Positions 13,215-21,338 of a stretch of 37,279 bases of DNA are shown in pieces; the stretch's first letter is position 1, and each line of letters opens with the position of its first letter. A program made the translations under genes and the position numbers. Under the pieces are notes generated by a model, which did not search any database, was not told where the DNA came from, and saw only the letters and a program-made list of their open reading frames with translations. Source of the stretch: a virus; the IMG/VR virus record IMGVR_UViG_3300028794_000014, positions 1-37,279 of that record. One strand, 5' to 3'.

Positions 13215-13790
13215 ATGGCAGCGACGGCAGCAATAGGCGATAACCAGAAGGCAGAGCAGCAGCGGCGGGTAACGCTTGCATACTACCATCGAACCGACAG
13301 AGACATCGCCGCCAAGGCGCGAACGCTGGCAGGCGAGAAGAAGGCCAACCGGCTCAATGCGAAGGCTGCCGGCATCCCATCGTCGCAGCTCGACCACCTC
13401 CTCAAGTCCTTCGAAGCCGAAGATCAGCAGAAGCCAGTCGATAAGCTGAAGCGCGACATGGAGAATCTCGCATACCTCGGGCTCATCCCAGACCCGTCCA
13501 TCAAGGGCGACCTCTTCAGCCGCGTTGATCGCGTCGACCAGGAGGGGATGGTTCAGGCGAAGGGCTTTTACGCTGGCCTGAACGCTCTCGACCGTGTGTC
13601 GGGCTACGACGGCGGCAGTCCCGAGGACAAACTATTCCTCGCCTCCTATGACGCCGGCAGAGCGGAATACGACACGGTTCTTCCCGACATCATGGCCCGC
13701 ATCAATGCCGAGGCCGACAAGGAAGCGCCGCCACCGGAAGGTGAAGACGACGATTGGGAAAAGGCCGCTCCGAACGGCCGCCCGAACTGA
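13215..13790 (+). CDS. hypothetical protein with RMF-like C-terminal segment
   Basis: 191 residues from ATG 13215 (start MAATAAIGDNQKAEQ), with GGAAGG 8 bases upstream. A GTG at 13206 is in frame. The N-terminal half is basic and helical (DIAAKARTLAGEKKANRLNAK). Residues ~105-150 (QEGMVQAKGFYAGLNALDR...SYDAGRAEYD) carry the A..G..AGLNA.....GR pattern seen in phage proteins with a ribosome-modulation-factor-like domain. The match is weak. The tail is acidic. Unknown role. Confidence 0.65.
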   Translation: MAATAAIGDNQKAEQQRRVTLAYYHRTDRDIAAKARTLAGEKKANRLNAKAAGIPSSQLDHLLKSFEAEDQQKPVDKLKRDMENLAYLGLIPDPSIKGDLFSRVDRVDQEGMVQAKGFYAGLNALDRVSGYDGGSPEDKLFLASYDAGRAEYDTVLPDIMARINAEADKEAPPPEGEDDDWEKAAPNGRPN

Positions 13791-13798
13791 GTTCCCCC

Positions 13799-13858
13799 GG
13801 CGGCTCGTCTCCTCCCGACCTTGAGCCGCCCACCTGCCGTCGCAAATGACGGAATTTT
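13799..13858 (+). terminator. tandem hairpins, second with T-run
   Basis: Hairpin A: GGCGGCTC (13799-13806) and GAGCCGCC (13823-13830), perfect 8 bp. Hairpin B: CCGTC (13837-13841), loop GCAAAT, GACGG (13848-13852), then AATTTT. The second has the form of a weak intrinsic terminator inside the early operon, so it may be an attenuator between the regulator genes and the replication genes. Confidence 0.5.
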
Positions 13859-13874
13859 CTCTCCCGAGGTGTCC

Positions 13875-14084
13875 ATGAGCATAGAGATAAAAATCCAAGC
13901 GAAGACTGAGGCAATCCTTGAGAGCGAAGCGGGCTTTTATGGCGTCAATGCCACGGCGGTAGCCAAGGCAATTCTCGACAAGGTCGTCTCAGGCGGCATG
14001 ACGCGAGAGGTTCTGCAAGGCGTTGACGTCGCCAGTTATCAGGAGCGCCGCCATGGGCGTCCGATGCGGAGGGCGGGGCATTGA
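13875..14084 (+). CDS. small hypothetical protein, RHH-like start
   Basis: 69 residues from the ATG with GAGGTG about 6 bases upstream. The start MSIEIKIQAKTEAILES is a strand-helix and AVAKAILDKVVSGG a second helix, in the size range of ribbon-helix-helix proteins, but no family can be named. It ends in an overlap with the TTG start of the RuvC-like gene. Confidence 0.6.
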   Translation: MSIEIKIQAKTEAILESEAGFYGVNATAVAKAILDKVVSGGMTREVLQGVDVASYQERRHGRPMRRAGH

Positions 14085-14863
14085 TCCAACCAGGCAAACA
14101 AATCGGCCGCCTCAGGGTCCGCTCTAAAGCAACCAATGGCTACGTCTGTGACTGCTCATGCGGCAAGGAAGTGTTGTTTAGCGAGGATGCGCTGAAGACG
14201 GTCAAGTCCTGCGGCTGCATCGTGATCATGGGCTTGGACCTCGCCACAAATTCTGGATTCGCTGTGAGATATAGCTGGCGCGCCCCTGCGGCTATCAAGG
14301 CCGGTGTGTTCAACGTTGCTGAAAACAATGACGGTGACGAGGTGTCTTGGGAGGCAAAATACTGTCTTGCCGGAAACGCTTTCTGGAGGCTTGCAAAGGA
14401 GCATTGCCCCGATTTCGTAGCGATCGAAGAGCCGGAGCACCGGGTGACCAGCTTCGCTAAGAAGGTGAAAAACAAGTTCACTGGCAAGGACGAGACTGTC
14501 TCCACCATTAATCCGAACGCCTTGCAGCTTACGGGGATCGTAGGCGCCGTCGTCGCTATTTGCATGATCTTGGGTATCCCGTTCGGGACGATCGGCTCCC
14601 GCTCATGGCATGCCATCTATTATCGCGCCGGGACGAAACCGGCTGAGGGCGAAGACTGGAAAGACGTTGCCATTCGTCAATGCGAGATGGAACACATCCA
14701 ACTCCCATCCACCAAGAAAGACAAGCGGGACGCGGCGGAAGCCGTGGGCATCTCGGGATGCTGGCACAAGTGTAAAATACCCAACATCCGGTGGATGCAG
14801 CAACGCTACATGGCTTTGCGCACAGGTGCGGCATCTCTGAAAAGAGAGAGGACCGCGGCATGA
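14081..14863 (+). CDS. RuvC-like Holliday junction resolvase with N-terminal zinc module
   Basis: 260 residues. Residues ~50-240 are an RNase H-fold RuvC-like domain: IMGLDLATNSGFAV (first catalytic Asp), DFVAIEEP (acidic strand) and KDKRDAAEAVGI (final Asp pair). Such enzymes cut four-way junctions or branched DNA in phage replication. Residues ~5-48 (IGRLRVRSKATNGYVCDCSCG...CGC) resemble the C-x-C-x(n)-CGC zinc module common in phage DNA-binding proteins. The start is a TTG overlapping the previous stop. An ATG at 14228 would give only the nuclease but has no ribosome binding site. Confidence 0.8.
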   Translation: MIQPGKQIGRLRVRSKATNGYVCDCSCGKEVLFSEDALKTVKSCGCIVIMGLDLATNSGFAVRYSWRAPAAIKAGVFNVAENNDGDEVSWEAKYCLAGNAFWRLAKEHCPDFVAIEEPEHRVTSFAKKVKNKFTGKDETVSTINPNALQLTGIVGAVVAICMILGIPFGTIGSRSWHAIYYRAGTKPAEGEDWKDVAIRQCEMEHIQLPSTKKDKRDAAEAVGISGCWHKCKIPNIRWMQQRYMALRTGAASLKRERTAA

Positions 14864-16422
14864 TATGCTCAATCGAAAACTGCAGCGAAGTTGTCAGGTC
14901 GCGCGGCTGGCCCTCGGTTCTTCGCGAGAGAGGCGGTGGCAGCATGACGGCCGCCAAGCACGACTTCACCCCGGCAGAGATTGCCAATCACTTCGGCAGT
15001 CCAGAAGAGCCGCAAGAGGTTCCATGCAATCTTGCTGCGGAACAGGCCCTTCTAGGTGCAATATTCATCAACAACGAAGCCTTGGACGTTCTCCGCGTGC
15101 CGATTGAGGCGAACCACTTCTACGAGCCCATCCACCAGCAGATATTCGACGCCGCTGCGAGCCTCCGCGCCATCGGCCGGAACGTGAATCCCGTCACGAT
15201 CAAAGCCTACGTTCCAGATGGCATGATCGGCAACATGACGATTTCTCAATACCTGGCGAGCCTCGTCAGCAACGCGGTCACCGTGATCAACGCGCCTGAC
15301 TATGCCAGAGCGATCATCGATGCCGCTGCGCGCCGCGCCTGTATCTCGCTCAGCCAGAAGATGGAACGGACAGCCTTCTCCAAAGAACTCGACATCATGG
15401 ACGAGTTCGAGGCGCTGAAGACGAAGTTCGAGGACATCGTTCGGGTGCTGCAGGGTGGAGATGCCGGTGAGCAAAAGCGGCCCGGTGACGCCTATCTGGA
15501 TTTCTTCAGTTCCTCATCGCAGAACGGCGGCGCGGTAGGCGTTCCCATCGCGATACCCGCGATCAGAGCCGCCATCGGGGAAGACGTATTCACCGCAGGC
15601 AACGTCTACGGCCTGCTCGGGGCCAGTGGCGAAGGCAAGACAGCCTCCACGATGCAGTTGATGTATGGGGCGCTTGCGGAAGGCCACCCCGTCCTCTTCC
15701 TCTCCTACGACCAGTCTGCGCCCCAATGCGTGCGCCAGATGATAGCCCAGGTTCATAGCATCGACACCAAACAGCAGAACGATCCTGAAAACCGCATGAC
15801 GCAAAGGGAGCGGGACACCTGCATGATGTTCGTCGGGTGGCTGAACGACAGGCCCTTCGAGATCATCCGCTGCCGGCGGGAGGGGATCACCCGGCTGCTC
15901 ACCTATACCAAGCGCTTCATCAAGCGCCACAAGAACGGCAAAACGCCCCTGATCGTCATCGATCACATCCTGAAGATCAAGCCGCGTGACGAGCGCGCAT
16001 CGCCGGATGTTCGGTCCAGCGAGATCAACATGGAAGCCAAGGCATTTGCCGACGAAACACAGTCGGCCTTCCTCATCCTCAACCAGAGAAACGGCCAAGG
16101 CGGCTATCGCATGAATCCGAGGCCGATCGGCAAGGACATCTACGGCGGGGAAGGTGCGAAGCAGGATTACGACGCCATCGCCTACGTCTATCGCCCGCAA
16201 CATTGGCGAGAGGAAATGCTTGCCACGGCGGCGGACAACAAAGACCGCGACAAGATCAATGCTGTCTTCGCTGAATTTGGCGGCGATGTTGAGGAGATTG
16301 CCGAGTTCGGTGCGCTGAAGGCCCGCTTTGGTGGGCGCGGCATCCGGGAGCGGGAGAAATTCGAGGCCCGCTACACCCGCTATGTTTCCATGCGTCCCGA
16401 GCGCCCACAGGAGCTTTTCTAA
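14860..16422 (+). CDS. DnaB-type replicative helicase
   Basis: 520 residues. The N-terminal DnaB domain (NLAAEQALLGAIFINNEALD...NHFYEPIHQQIFDAA) is followed by a RecA-fold motor. Walker A is GASGEGKT at about residues 253-260 and Walker B is PLIVIDHIL near 362. A conserved QRN(GQG) and a C-terminal RFGGRG element complete the fold. It unwinds DNA at the phage fork. The start at 14860 overlaps the previous stop (ATGA). An internal ATG at 14944 with GAGGCGG upstream would remove a Cys-bearing 28-residue extension (CSIENCSEVVRSRGW) that resembles a decayed zinc motif. Confidence 0.9.
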   Translation: MICSIENCSEVVRSRGWPSVLRERGGGSMTAAKHDFTPAEIANHFGSPEEPQEVPCNLAAEQALLGAIFINNEALDVLRVPIEANHFYEPIHQQIFDAAASLRAIGRNVNPVTIKAYVPDGMIGNMTISQYLASLVSNAVTVINAPDYARAIIDAAARRACISLSQKMERTAFSKELDIMDEFEALKTKFEDIVRVLQGGDAGEQKRPGDAYLDFFSSSSQNGGAVGVPIAIPAIRAAIGEDVFTAGNVYGLLGASGEGKTASTMQLMYGALAEGHPVLFLSYDQSAPQCVRQMIAQVHSIDTKQQNDPENRMTQRERDTCMMFVGWLNDRPFEIIRCRREGITRLLTYTKRFIKRHKNGKTPLIVIDHILKIKPRDERASPDVRSSEINMEAKAFADETQSAFLILNQRNGQGGYRMNPRPIGKDIYGGEGAKQDYDAIAYVYRPQHWREEMLATAADNKDRDKINAVFAEFGGDVEEIAEFGALKARFGGRGIREREKFEARYTRYVSMRPERPQELF

Positions 16423-16478
16423 TGCCCCGCTTCTCCCATTGGTCTAGGTGCACTGAGCGAGCGGTGGAGGCGTGCTGA
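16422..16478 (+). CDS. 18-residue linking ORF
   Basis: The ATG at 16422 overlaps the helicase stop by one base (TAATG). The frame encodes MPRFSHWSRCTERAVEAC and its TGA overlaps the ATG of the methyltransferase by one base. Exact overlaps at both ends suggest it is translated and couples the two large genes. The peptide itself may have no function. Confidence 0.4.
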   Translation: MPRFSHWSRCTERAVEAC

Positions 16479-18007
16479 TGCGGTATGGCTCTGTTTCGTC
16501 AGGCATTGAATGCGCGGCGATTGCTTGGGCTCCCCTTGGCTGGGAGCCTGCCTTCCTAGCCGAGATTGATCCGTTCGCATCAACCGTGCTGCACCACCAT
16601 CATTCGTGCGGGCGTCCGAAACACATGCCTTCGCCAGATGAATACGGATTGACTGACGCTGTCCGCAAGGAGCGGCGCGCAGCCATCAAAGCAGTTTCCT
16701 CTCTCCCGGCCGACGCAAACGGCCCTCCCAATCATGGCGACATGACCACATTCGAGGAATGGCCTGATGCAACTATTGATCTTCTCATCGGAGGAACACC
16801 CTGCCAGACCTATTCCGTCGCGGGTCTCAGAGAGGGACTGGATGACCCGCGTGGTGACCTCACGCTCACCTATGCTGCAATTGCTCGCAAGTTCAGGCCC
16901 CGATGGATGGTCTGGGAGAACGTCTTCGGCGTCCTTTCGCACGATGGAGGACGAAGCTTTGGAAGCCTTCTGGGACTGCTCTCTGGCCGACGCGTCGAAA
17001 CCCCGAAAGGGGGATGGAAGTCTTCGGGAATTATCGAAGGCTACGAGCGCGCATACGGCCTCGCATGGCGCGTGCTTGACACTCAATACATCCGAATCGA
17101 CGGGTTTGGACGGGCTATCCCTCAGAGACGACGGCGTGTGTTCGTTGTCGGATATCTTGGAGACTGGAGACGTGCCGCAGCGGTATTACTTGAGCGCGAA
17201 AGCATGTCGGGGAATCCTCCGCCGATCAGAGAAGCGGGGAAAGTTGTTGCCGGCACAATTGATGACGGCGCTCACCCAGGTAGCTACAATGGACAGGACG
17301 CCTATAACGACAAGCTGATTGCGGCGTTCGGCGGCAATAACTGCTCAGGCCCGATCACGGCAGCCGCCAGACTGGCGGCTCACGGCGGACCCGCCGGCCG
17401 AATGGACTTCGCCAGTGAAACATTCTTGGTAGCCAATCCCCTTCGTGCGCAAGCCCAGCACAGCCACAGGCTGGACAGCGATAACGTCGTTATCGCTCGC
17501 ACGGCGCGGGACGTAGCTGACACACTGACGAGCAATGGAGATGCCCATAGCGGCTTCCGGGAAGCCGCTGGCCTGGTTGCCCATACCCTTCGAGGGCGCG
17601 ACGGCGGGGCGACCGCGGAAATTGGCGATGATTCAGCCTTTACTCTCAGGGCTTCATCAGGCGGCGGCGACAAGCCCCATGTGTTGGTCCCGAAGGCTTT
17701 CAACTGGCAATCGGGTGGAGATTGCCGTGGTCTAAACCTGACAGACGTGACGAGCACTCTTACGAGAGAACAGACGCCAGCCATGGTCCATGGCTGGGCC
17801 GTGCGCCGCCTCACCACAAAGGAATGCTGCCGCCTTCAGGGCGTTCCTGACGACTACTTCGATGAAGTGGTTTGGCGCGGCAAGAGCCCTCCACCAGATG
17901 GGCCGATCTACAAAACGCTTGGGAACGGCTTTTCAGCCAATGCTGTGCGCTGGATAGGCCGCCGCATTGAGATGGTTGAGCAAATCATAAAGGTGTCCGC
18001 CGCATGA
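16478..18007 (+). CDS. DNA (cytosine-5) methyltransferase
   Basis: 509 residues from the ATG with GGAGG 7 bases upstream. C5-MTase motifs in order: motif I SVSSGIECAAIAWAPLGWEP, catalytic GGTPCQTYS at about 105-113, ENV near 146, IPQRRRRVF near 213-221, a long target-recognition region with Gly-rich degenerate segments (LVANPLRAQAQHS, VAHTLRGRDGGA), and the final LGNGFSANAVRW. It methylates cytosine in a short site, probably protecting phage DNA from host restriction. No cognate nuclease is nearby, so it is an orphan enzyme. Confidence 0.92.
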   Translation: MRYGSVSSGIECAAIAWAPLGWEPAFLAEIDPFASTVLHHHHSCGRPKHMPSPDEYGLTDAVRKERRAAIKAVSSLPADANGPPNHGDMTTFEEWPDATIDLLIGGTPCQTYSVAGLREGLDDPRGDLTLTYAAIARKFRPRWMVWENVFGVLSHDGGRSFGSLLGLLSGRRVETPKGGWKSSGIIEGYERAYGLAWRVLDTQYIRIDGFGRAIPQRRRRVFVVGYLGDWRRAAAVLLERESMSGNPPPIREAGKVVAGTIDDGAHPGSYNGQDAYNDKLIAAFGGNNCSGPITAAARLAAHGGPAGRMDFASETFLVANPLRAQAQHSHRLDSDNVVIARTARDVADTLTSNGDAHSGFREAAGLVAHTLRGRDGGATAEIGDDSAFTLRASSGGGDKPHVLVPKAFNWQSGGDCRGLNLTDVTSTLTREQTPAMVHGWAVRRLTTKECCRLQGVPDDYFDEVVWRGKSPPPDGPIYKTLGNGFSANAVRWIGRRIEMVEQIIKVSAA

Positions 18008-18291
18008 ATCAGTCCGCCGCAATCGCCATAGGCACCATCAACGGCTGGGAAGGCCACTACCGGCCAGTTTGGGCGGCAAGGTTCCGCACCGTCACGGTGA
18101 AGGGTCGCACGGCCTATTTCAAAACCCCGGAAGCGGCTGAGTTAGCCGCATGGCGTCAACTGTACGCCGAAGAACAGCCGGTCATGAACCGAGACGGGCC
18201 GACGATCTTTGCGGCGAAGGCGGCCGCAGACAGAATCTTTCGGGGTGGCGGAAAAACTGTCGACGTTGAGCGTAGGAGTGCAATGGCATGA
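18004..18291 (+). CDS. small hypothetical protein
   Basis: 95 residues. It begins with a beta-like segment (GTINGWEGHYRPVWAARFRTVTVKGR) followed by a helix (TPEAAELAAWRQLY), an arrangement seen in small phage proteins between methylase and reductase-like genes. ATGA overlaps on both sides. Not recognised. Confidence 0.65.
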   Translation: MNQSAAIAIGTINGWEGHYRPVWAARFRTVTVKGRTAYFKTPEAAELAAWRQLYAEEQPVMNRDGPTIFAAKAAADRIFRGGGKTVDVERRSAMA

Positions 18292-19160
18292 ACCCATATC
18301 TCATTCAAGGCCCAGCGCTGATCTCCTTCTCTGGCGGACGCACCTCGGCATACATGCTCTACCAAATCCTGCGGGCGCATGGCGGCAAGCTTCCCGATGA
18401 CGTCATTGTTGCCTTCGCCAACACTGGCAAGGAACGCGAGGAGACTTTACGCTTCGTCTATGAGTGCTCGATGCGATGGAATGTGAAGGTCCATTGGATC
18501 GAATGGCGCAAGGGAAAGCCGGGTTTTGAGGAAGTTGGCTTCAACAGCGCGAGTCGCAACGGAGAGCCGTTCGACGCTCTGATCGCTTGGAAGCAGCGCC
18601 TGCCGAACAGCTTCGAACGCTGGTGCACGGAATTCCTCAAGGTAAAGCCGATGTTCGCGCTGGTTAAAGCCGTCTTAGGTTTGGTGCCAGGGGAATTCTC
18701 CGAGACGATAGGTCTTCGGGCGGATGAAGGCCTTCGCATCTTCCGAGGCATGGACGCTGCCCAGCAACACGGCCGCCGTGTTGCTTACCCTCTTTCAAAA
18801 GCCAAAGTCCTGAAGCGCGACGTCATGGCCTTCTGGCTTGGCGACAACACCGATCCGCACAATCTTACATCGCCCCTGCCACAAGGTTTTGACCTTGGAC
18901 TTCGCGACTATGAGGGCAACTGCGATTACTGCTTCCAAAAAGGAAAAGGTATCCGCAAGCGCCTGATCCGCGAAAGGAAAACAAACCCTCTATGGTGGTA
19001 CAAACACGAAATCGCTCGCGAAGGGTGGTTTGACAAGCGCGACACCATGGCGGAGTTGATCGAGCAGGTTCGGCAAAATCCAAGCTTCTTTGATGAAGAT
19101 GAAGACATGGAATACGACGTCGAATGCGGCTCCCATTGCGCACCGGAGATCACAGCATGA
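18288..19160 (+). CDS. PAPS-reductase-family ATP-PPase
   Basis: 290 residues. The PP-loop ISFSGGRTSAYMLYQIL is at residues ~13-29, followed by VIVAFANTGKEREETLRF, the typical second strand. Later come GLRADEGLR and the Cys pair NCDYCFQKGKG near residue 210. Phage members are annotated as phosphoadenosine phosphosulfate reductase or DndC-like enzymes. They activate a substrate with ATP, and some act in nucleic-acid sulfur chemistry. The true substrate is unknown. Its place beside a methyltransferase fits a DNA- or RNA-modification role, but this is inference. Confidence 0.8.
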   Translation: MNPYLIQGPALISFSGGRTSAYMLYQILRAHGGKLPDDVIVAFANTGKEREETLRFVYECSMRWNVKVHWIEWRKGKPGFEEVGFNSASRNGEPFDALIAWKQRLPNSFERWCTEFLKVKPMFALVKAVLGLVPGEFSETIGLRADEGLRIFRGMDAAQQHGRRVAYPLSKAKVLKRDVMAFWLGDNTDPHNLTSPLPQGFDLGLRDYEGNCDYCFQKGKGIRKRLIRERKTNPLWWYKHEIAREGWFDKRDTMAELIEQVRQNPSFFDEDEDMEYDVECGSHCAPEITA

Positions 19161-19219
19161 ACCTACAATCTCAACCATTCAACGTCTCAGCCTATCTCAG
19201 GGAGGGAGAGGAACAATGA
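19157..19219 (+). CDS. 20-residue linking ORF
   Basis: Encodes MNLQSQPFNVSAYLREGEEQ. Its ATG overlaps the stop of the PAPS-reductase-like gene (ATGA at 19157-19160) and its TGA overlaps the ATG of the GcrA-like gene (ATGA at 19216-19219). AGGGAGGGAGAGG inside it is the ribosome binding site for the next gene. Overlaps on both sides argue for translation as a coupling cistron. Confidence 0.45.
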   Translation: MNLQSQPFNVSAYLREGEEQ

Positions 19220-19770
19220 ACGTCCACACGAAAGTCAAGCACGGCAATCAGGTTGCCTGGGATGACGAGACAAAGCGCAAAATGGCTACCATCTGGAATG
19301 ATGGTGGATCGGCATCGCTGATCTCAGCAAGATTCGGGTTGTCCCGCACGGCGGTTCTCGGGCTCGTTCATCGCAATCCCCGGCTCTTCAAGTCGAAGAA
19401 AACAGATACCCCACGCTACTCAAGGACCGGCGGACGGAAGCCGGTTTCGAAGATGTTCGGTGAGGATAGGCCAAAGCCCAATCACGCGCAGTTGGGCAAC
19501 AAGGCCAAGAACACTCGCAAAGCTCGTATGGAGGCCGTACAGCGCGAGGCCGCAGAATTCCAGTCCGGGACATCGCCTATGCTTCAGATCGCGCCAGACG
19601 ACGCCGACAGGCTGAATACAGGCAAGGAGATGATCGATCTTGCCCGCAATGAATGCCGCTTTGGCCTGAACAACAGCCACCCGTTCATTTTCTGTGCTGC
19701 CCCGACCGAAGGCGCTGTCTACTGCCCACATCACTCCATGCGAGCATATGTCATCAGGGAGGCTCGCTGA
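19216..19770 (+). CDS. GcrA-like cell-cycle regulator
   Basis: 184 residues. The N-terminal HTH (VAWDDETKRKMATIWNDGGSASLISARFGLSRTAVLGLVHR) and the C-terminal ending (ARNECRFGLNNSHPFIFCAA....YCPHHSMRAY) are the two conserved parts of GcrA. In alphaproteobacteria GcrA binds RNA polymerase sigma70 region 2 and activates promoters carrying methylated GANTC sites. The basic linker between them is normal for the family. A phage copy could redirect host cell-cycle transcription or activate phage genes. The start follows a strong GGGAGG site. Confidence 0.85.
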   Translation: MNVHTKVKHGNQVAWDDETKRKMATIWNDGGSASLISARFGLSRTAVLGLVHRNPRLFKSKKTDTPRYSRTGGRKPVSKMFGEDRPKPNHAQLGNKAKNTRKARMEAVQREAAEFQSGTSPMLQIAPDDADRLNTGKEMIDLARNECRFGLNNSHPFIFCAAPTEGAVYCPHHSMRAYVIREAR

Positions 19771-19979
19771 TGAAGGTTCCATCGATCTATCTCACGCCGA
19801 GGGAGACGGAAGTCGTAAAGTGGATGGCGGATGGCAAGACCGCTGACGAGATCGGGACCATTCTCGGTATATCCGGGCACACGGTCAAAACTCTGATTAT
19901 CCATGCACGGGCGAGGCTCGATGTCGTGAACTGCACGCATCTCGTTGCCTTTTCCTTCCGTCAAGGATGGCTGGAATGA
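19770..19979 (+). CDS. LuxR-type HTH protein
   Basis: 69 residues, almost entirely a LuxR/FixJ DNA-binding domain: LTPRETEVVKWMADGKTADE, IGTILGISGHTVKTLI and HARARLDVVNCTHLVAF. There is no receiver or ligand domain, so it is a stand-alone DNA-binding module. Its start overlaps the GcrA stop by one base (TGATG). It may control late transcription together with the GcrA-like protein (inference). Confidence 0.85.
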   Translation: MKVPSIYLTPRETEVVKWMADGKTADEIGTILGISGHTVKTLIIHARARLDVVNCTHLVAFSFRQGWLE

Positions 19980-20392
19980 TCAATCCATCGACGAAAGCAT
20001 TCTGTGCCGATTTCGGTATTGAAGCCGTCGAAGGAAGCGCGTACCCAAAACTAGGCCAGACGCGGGCCATAGCGACCGTGGAGAAGCTTAGGGCCAAGGA
20101 CGATGGTATCGCACGCCTCGTCATGACAACGCTCGCTGAGACCAGCAACAACCTCGCCTGTGTCGATAGCGTCAGCCTATGGTCCACCTATTTCCTCGTG
20201 AGGAAGTTTCGAGCCGAGATCGAAAGCAATCCGTCTGCATGGCTCGATGCATGGGATAGGATGCCTGTCGGGTTTCTTCAGTCTCGAGCCCAGGAACTCA
20301 GCGGCACATTTCATCAAAAGGATGCGCTTGGCGGTCTTCTCTATGAGCGCCTTCGCCGTGTATATGGACAACAGGAGCTTGGACAATTCTGA
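19976..20392 (+). CDS. hypothetical protein
   Basis: 138 residues from the ATG that overlaps the previous stop (ATGA). It is helical with a conserved-looking start (CADFGIEAVEGSAYPKLGQTRAIATVEK) and a Trp-containing middle (ACVDSVSLWSTYFLVRKFRAEI). Similar unnamed proteins occur near GcrA and LuxR genes in rhizobial phages as far as I recall. No function can be given. Confidence 0.7.
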   Translation: MINPSTKAFCADFGIEAVEGSAYPKLGQTRAIATVEKLRAKDDGIARLVMTTLAETSNNLACVDSVSLWSTYFLVRKFRAEIESNPSAWLDAWDRMPVGFLQSRAQELSGTFHQKDALGGLLYERLRRVYGQQELGQF

Positions 20393-21153
20393 TGACACCG
20401 GAACAGATCGAAGAGCTATTCATTTCAGCCGCGGAAACGGAAGCGCGGTTGCCGCCCATGGGAGAGCGGCCGGCGGCGCTGAAGGCTCAAGCGCTTCCAT
20501 ACTTCCATAGCTGGATTGACCTGAATGGTTGGGGAGCCGAACGCTATCAGGAGGAGGGCGCCAACTTCCTTTCCCTGAGATCAACCAGGCTGCGGCGTGC
20601 CGAGATCGCCCGCTGGGAGCTTTGCAACGAACTCGTGAAGCTCGTCACCATTGTCAGGCGTCGTCGCTGCCTATGGGCATGGGCCATGGCTGAGGCCGGA
20701 ACCTTGCGGGCTCCAAGGATGATCGACGGCGAATACTTGATGAAACGGGCCTCGTTTAGCCGGTGGTGTCGCGACGTTGAAAACATCCATCGGAACTGGG
20801 GAACGGAGTGCAAAAACCGCGCCGTTGAAGAAATTGCATCAACATTCGCTCGCAACGTATTGTCAGATAGACAAAAGGCCGGAATTTGCACCTTGCAAGA
20901 CGAGCCTGAAATAGGCGATAAAGCAGGCAACATCGAAGAACCACGCAAATTCGTCTTCATGACGCCGGACGCATTCACGGCTCGGGAAGATCCAGCAGCT
21001 CAAGATTTCAGTTGGGCGGCGAAGAGAAACGAAATTCGCCGGCAGCGCGAGGACCATGCTCGCAAGAACACCGGCCACGCTTCGGCGCACCCAGGCTGGT
21101 TACTCATCGGACGCAGCGATGCTGCTGAGCGAACGAACCCATCAAGCATCTGA
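20392..21153 (+). CDS. hypothetical protein, weakly DUF6362-like
   Basis: 253 residues. The opening (FISAAETEARLPPMGERPAAL), a central helix pair (RWELCNELVKLVTIVRRRRCLWAWAMAEAGT) and a later R..W..ECK..AVEEIA helix recall the layout of DUF6362, a phage family with an HTH-like region. The similarity is weak. The C-terminal ~90 residues are polar and variable. It starts one base before the previous stop ends. It is the last gene of the rightward early operon, and its stop lies inside a 7-bp hairpin (21138-21157). Confidence 0.6.
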   Translation: MTPEQIEELFISAAETEARLPPMGERPAALKAQALPYFHSWIDLNGWGAERYQEEGANFLSLRSTRLRRAEIARWELCNELVKLVTIVRRRRCLWAWAMAEAGTLRAPRMIDGEYLMKRASFSRWCRDVENIHRNWGTECKNRAVEEIASTFARNVLSDRQKAGICTLQDEPEIGDKAGNIEEPRKFVFMTPDAFTAREDPAAQDFSWAAKRNEIRRQREDHARKNTGHASAHPGWLLIGRSDAAERTNPSSI

Positions 21154-21338
21154 TGGGACTCCGCGTTGAAAGTCTGGGGTTGCGTCCAGACCGTCCGTAA
21201 ACAGATCGGGAGAAGTGATCGCAAGTAGTCGAAGCGGCAGCTAGCCGAATCCGGAACTGCGCCGGAGGAAGCATAAATCGCACCGATCGAGGGTATCAGT
21301 CCCGTAGACGAATATGCAGGATCTCCCGTACTCCCCAG
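21138..21338 (+). ncRNA. candidate structured RNA after the early operon
   Basis: About 200 bases with nested complementary arms: CCCATCA/TGATGGG (21138-21157), GTCTGG/CCAGAC (21172-21177 with 21186-21191), then an outer stem CGGGAGA (21207-21213) with TCTCCCG (21322-21328). Three hairpins lie inside the outer stem: CGGC/GCCG (21235-21247), TCCGG/CCGGA (21250-21266), and GCATA/TATGC (21271-21275 with 21313-21317), which encloses GGG/CCC (21291-21303). This would be a multibranched fold ending just before a terminator. No known class is recognised. Confidence 0.45.

Noticed and set aside
15514-16203. 229-codon open frame on the minus strand
   Set aside because: Antisense of the helicase. The plus strand has Walker motifs in frame.
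21149-21192. Hammerhead ribozyme-like words (CTGATG ... GAAA ... followed by a stem)
   Set aside because: The third core position is G instead of A, the segment between the two cores does not form stem II, and the closing A-U pair next to the cleavage site is missing.
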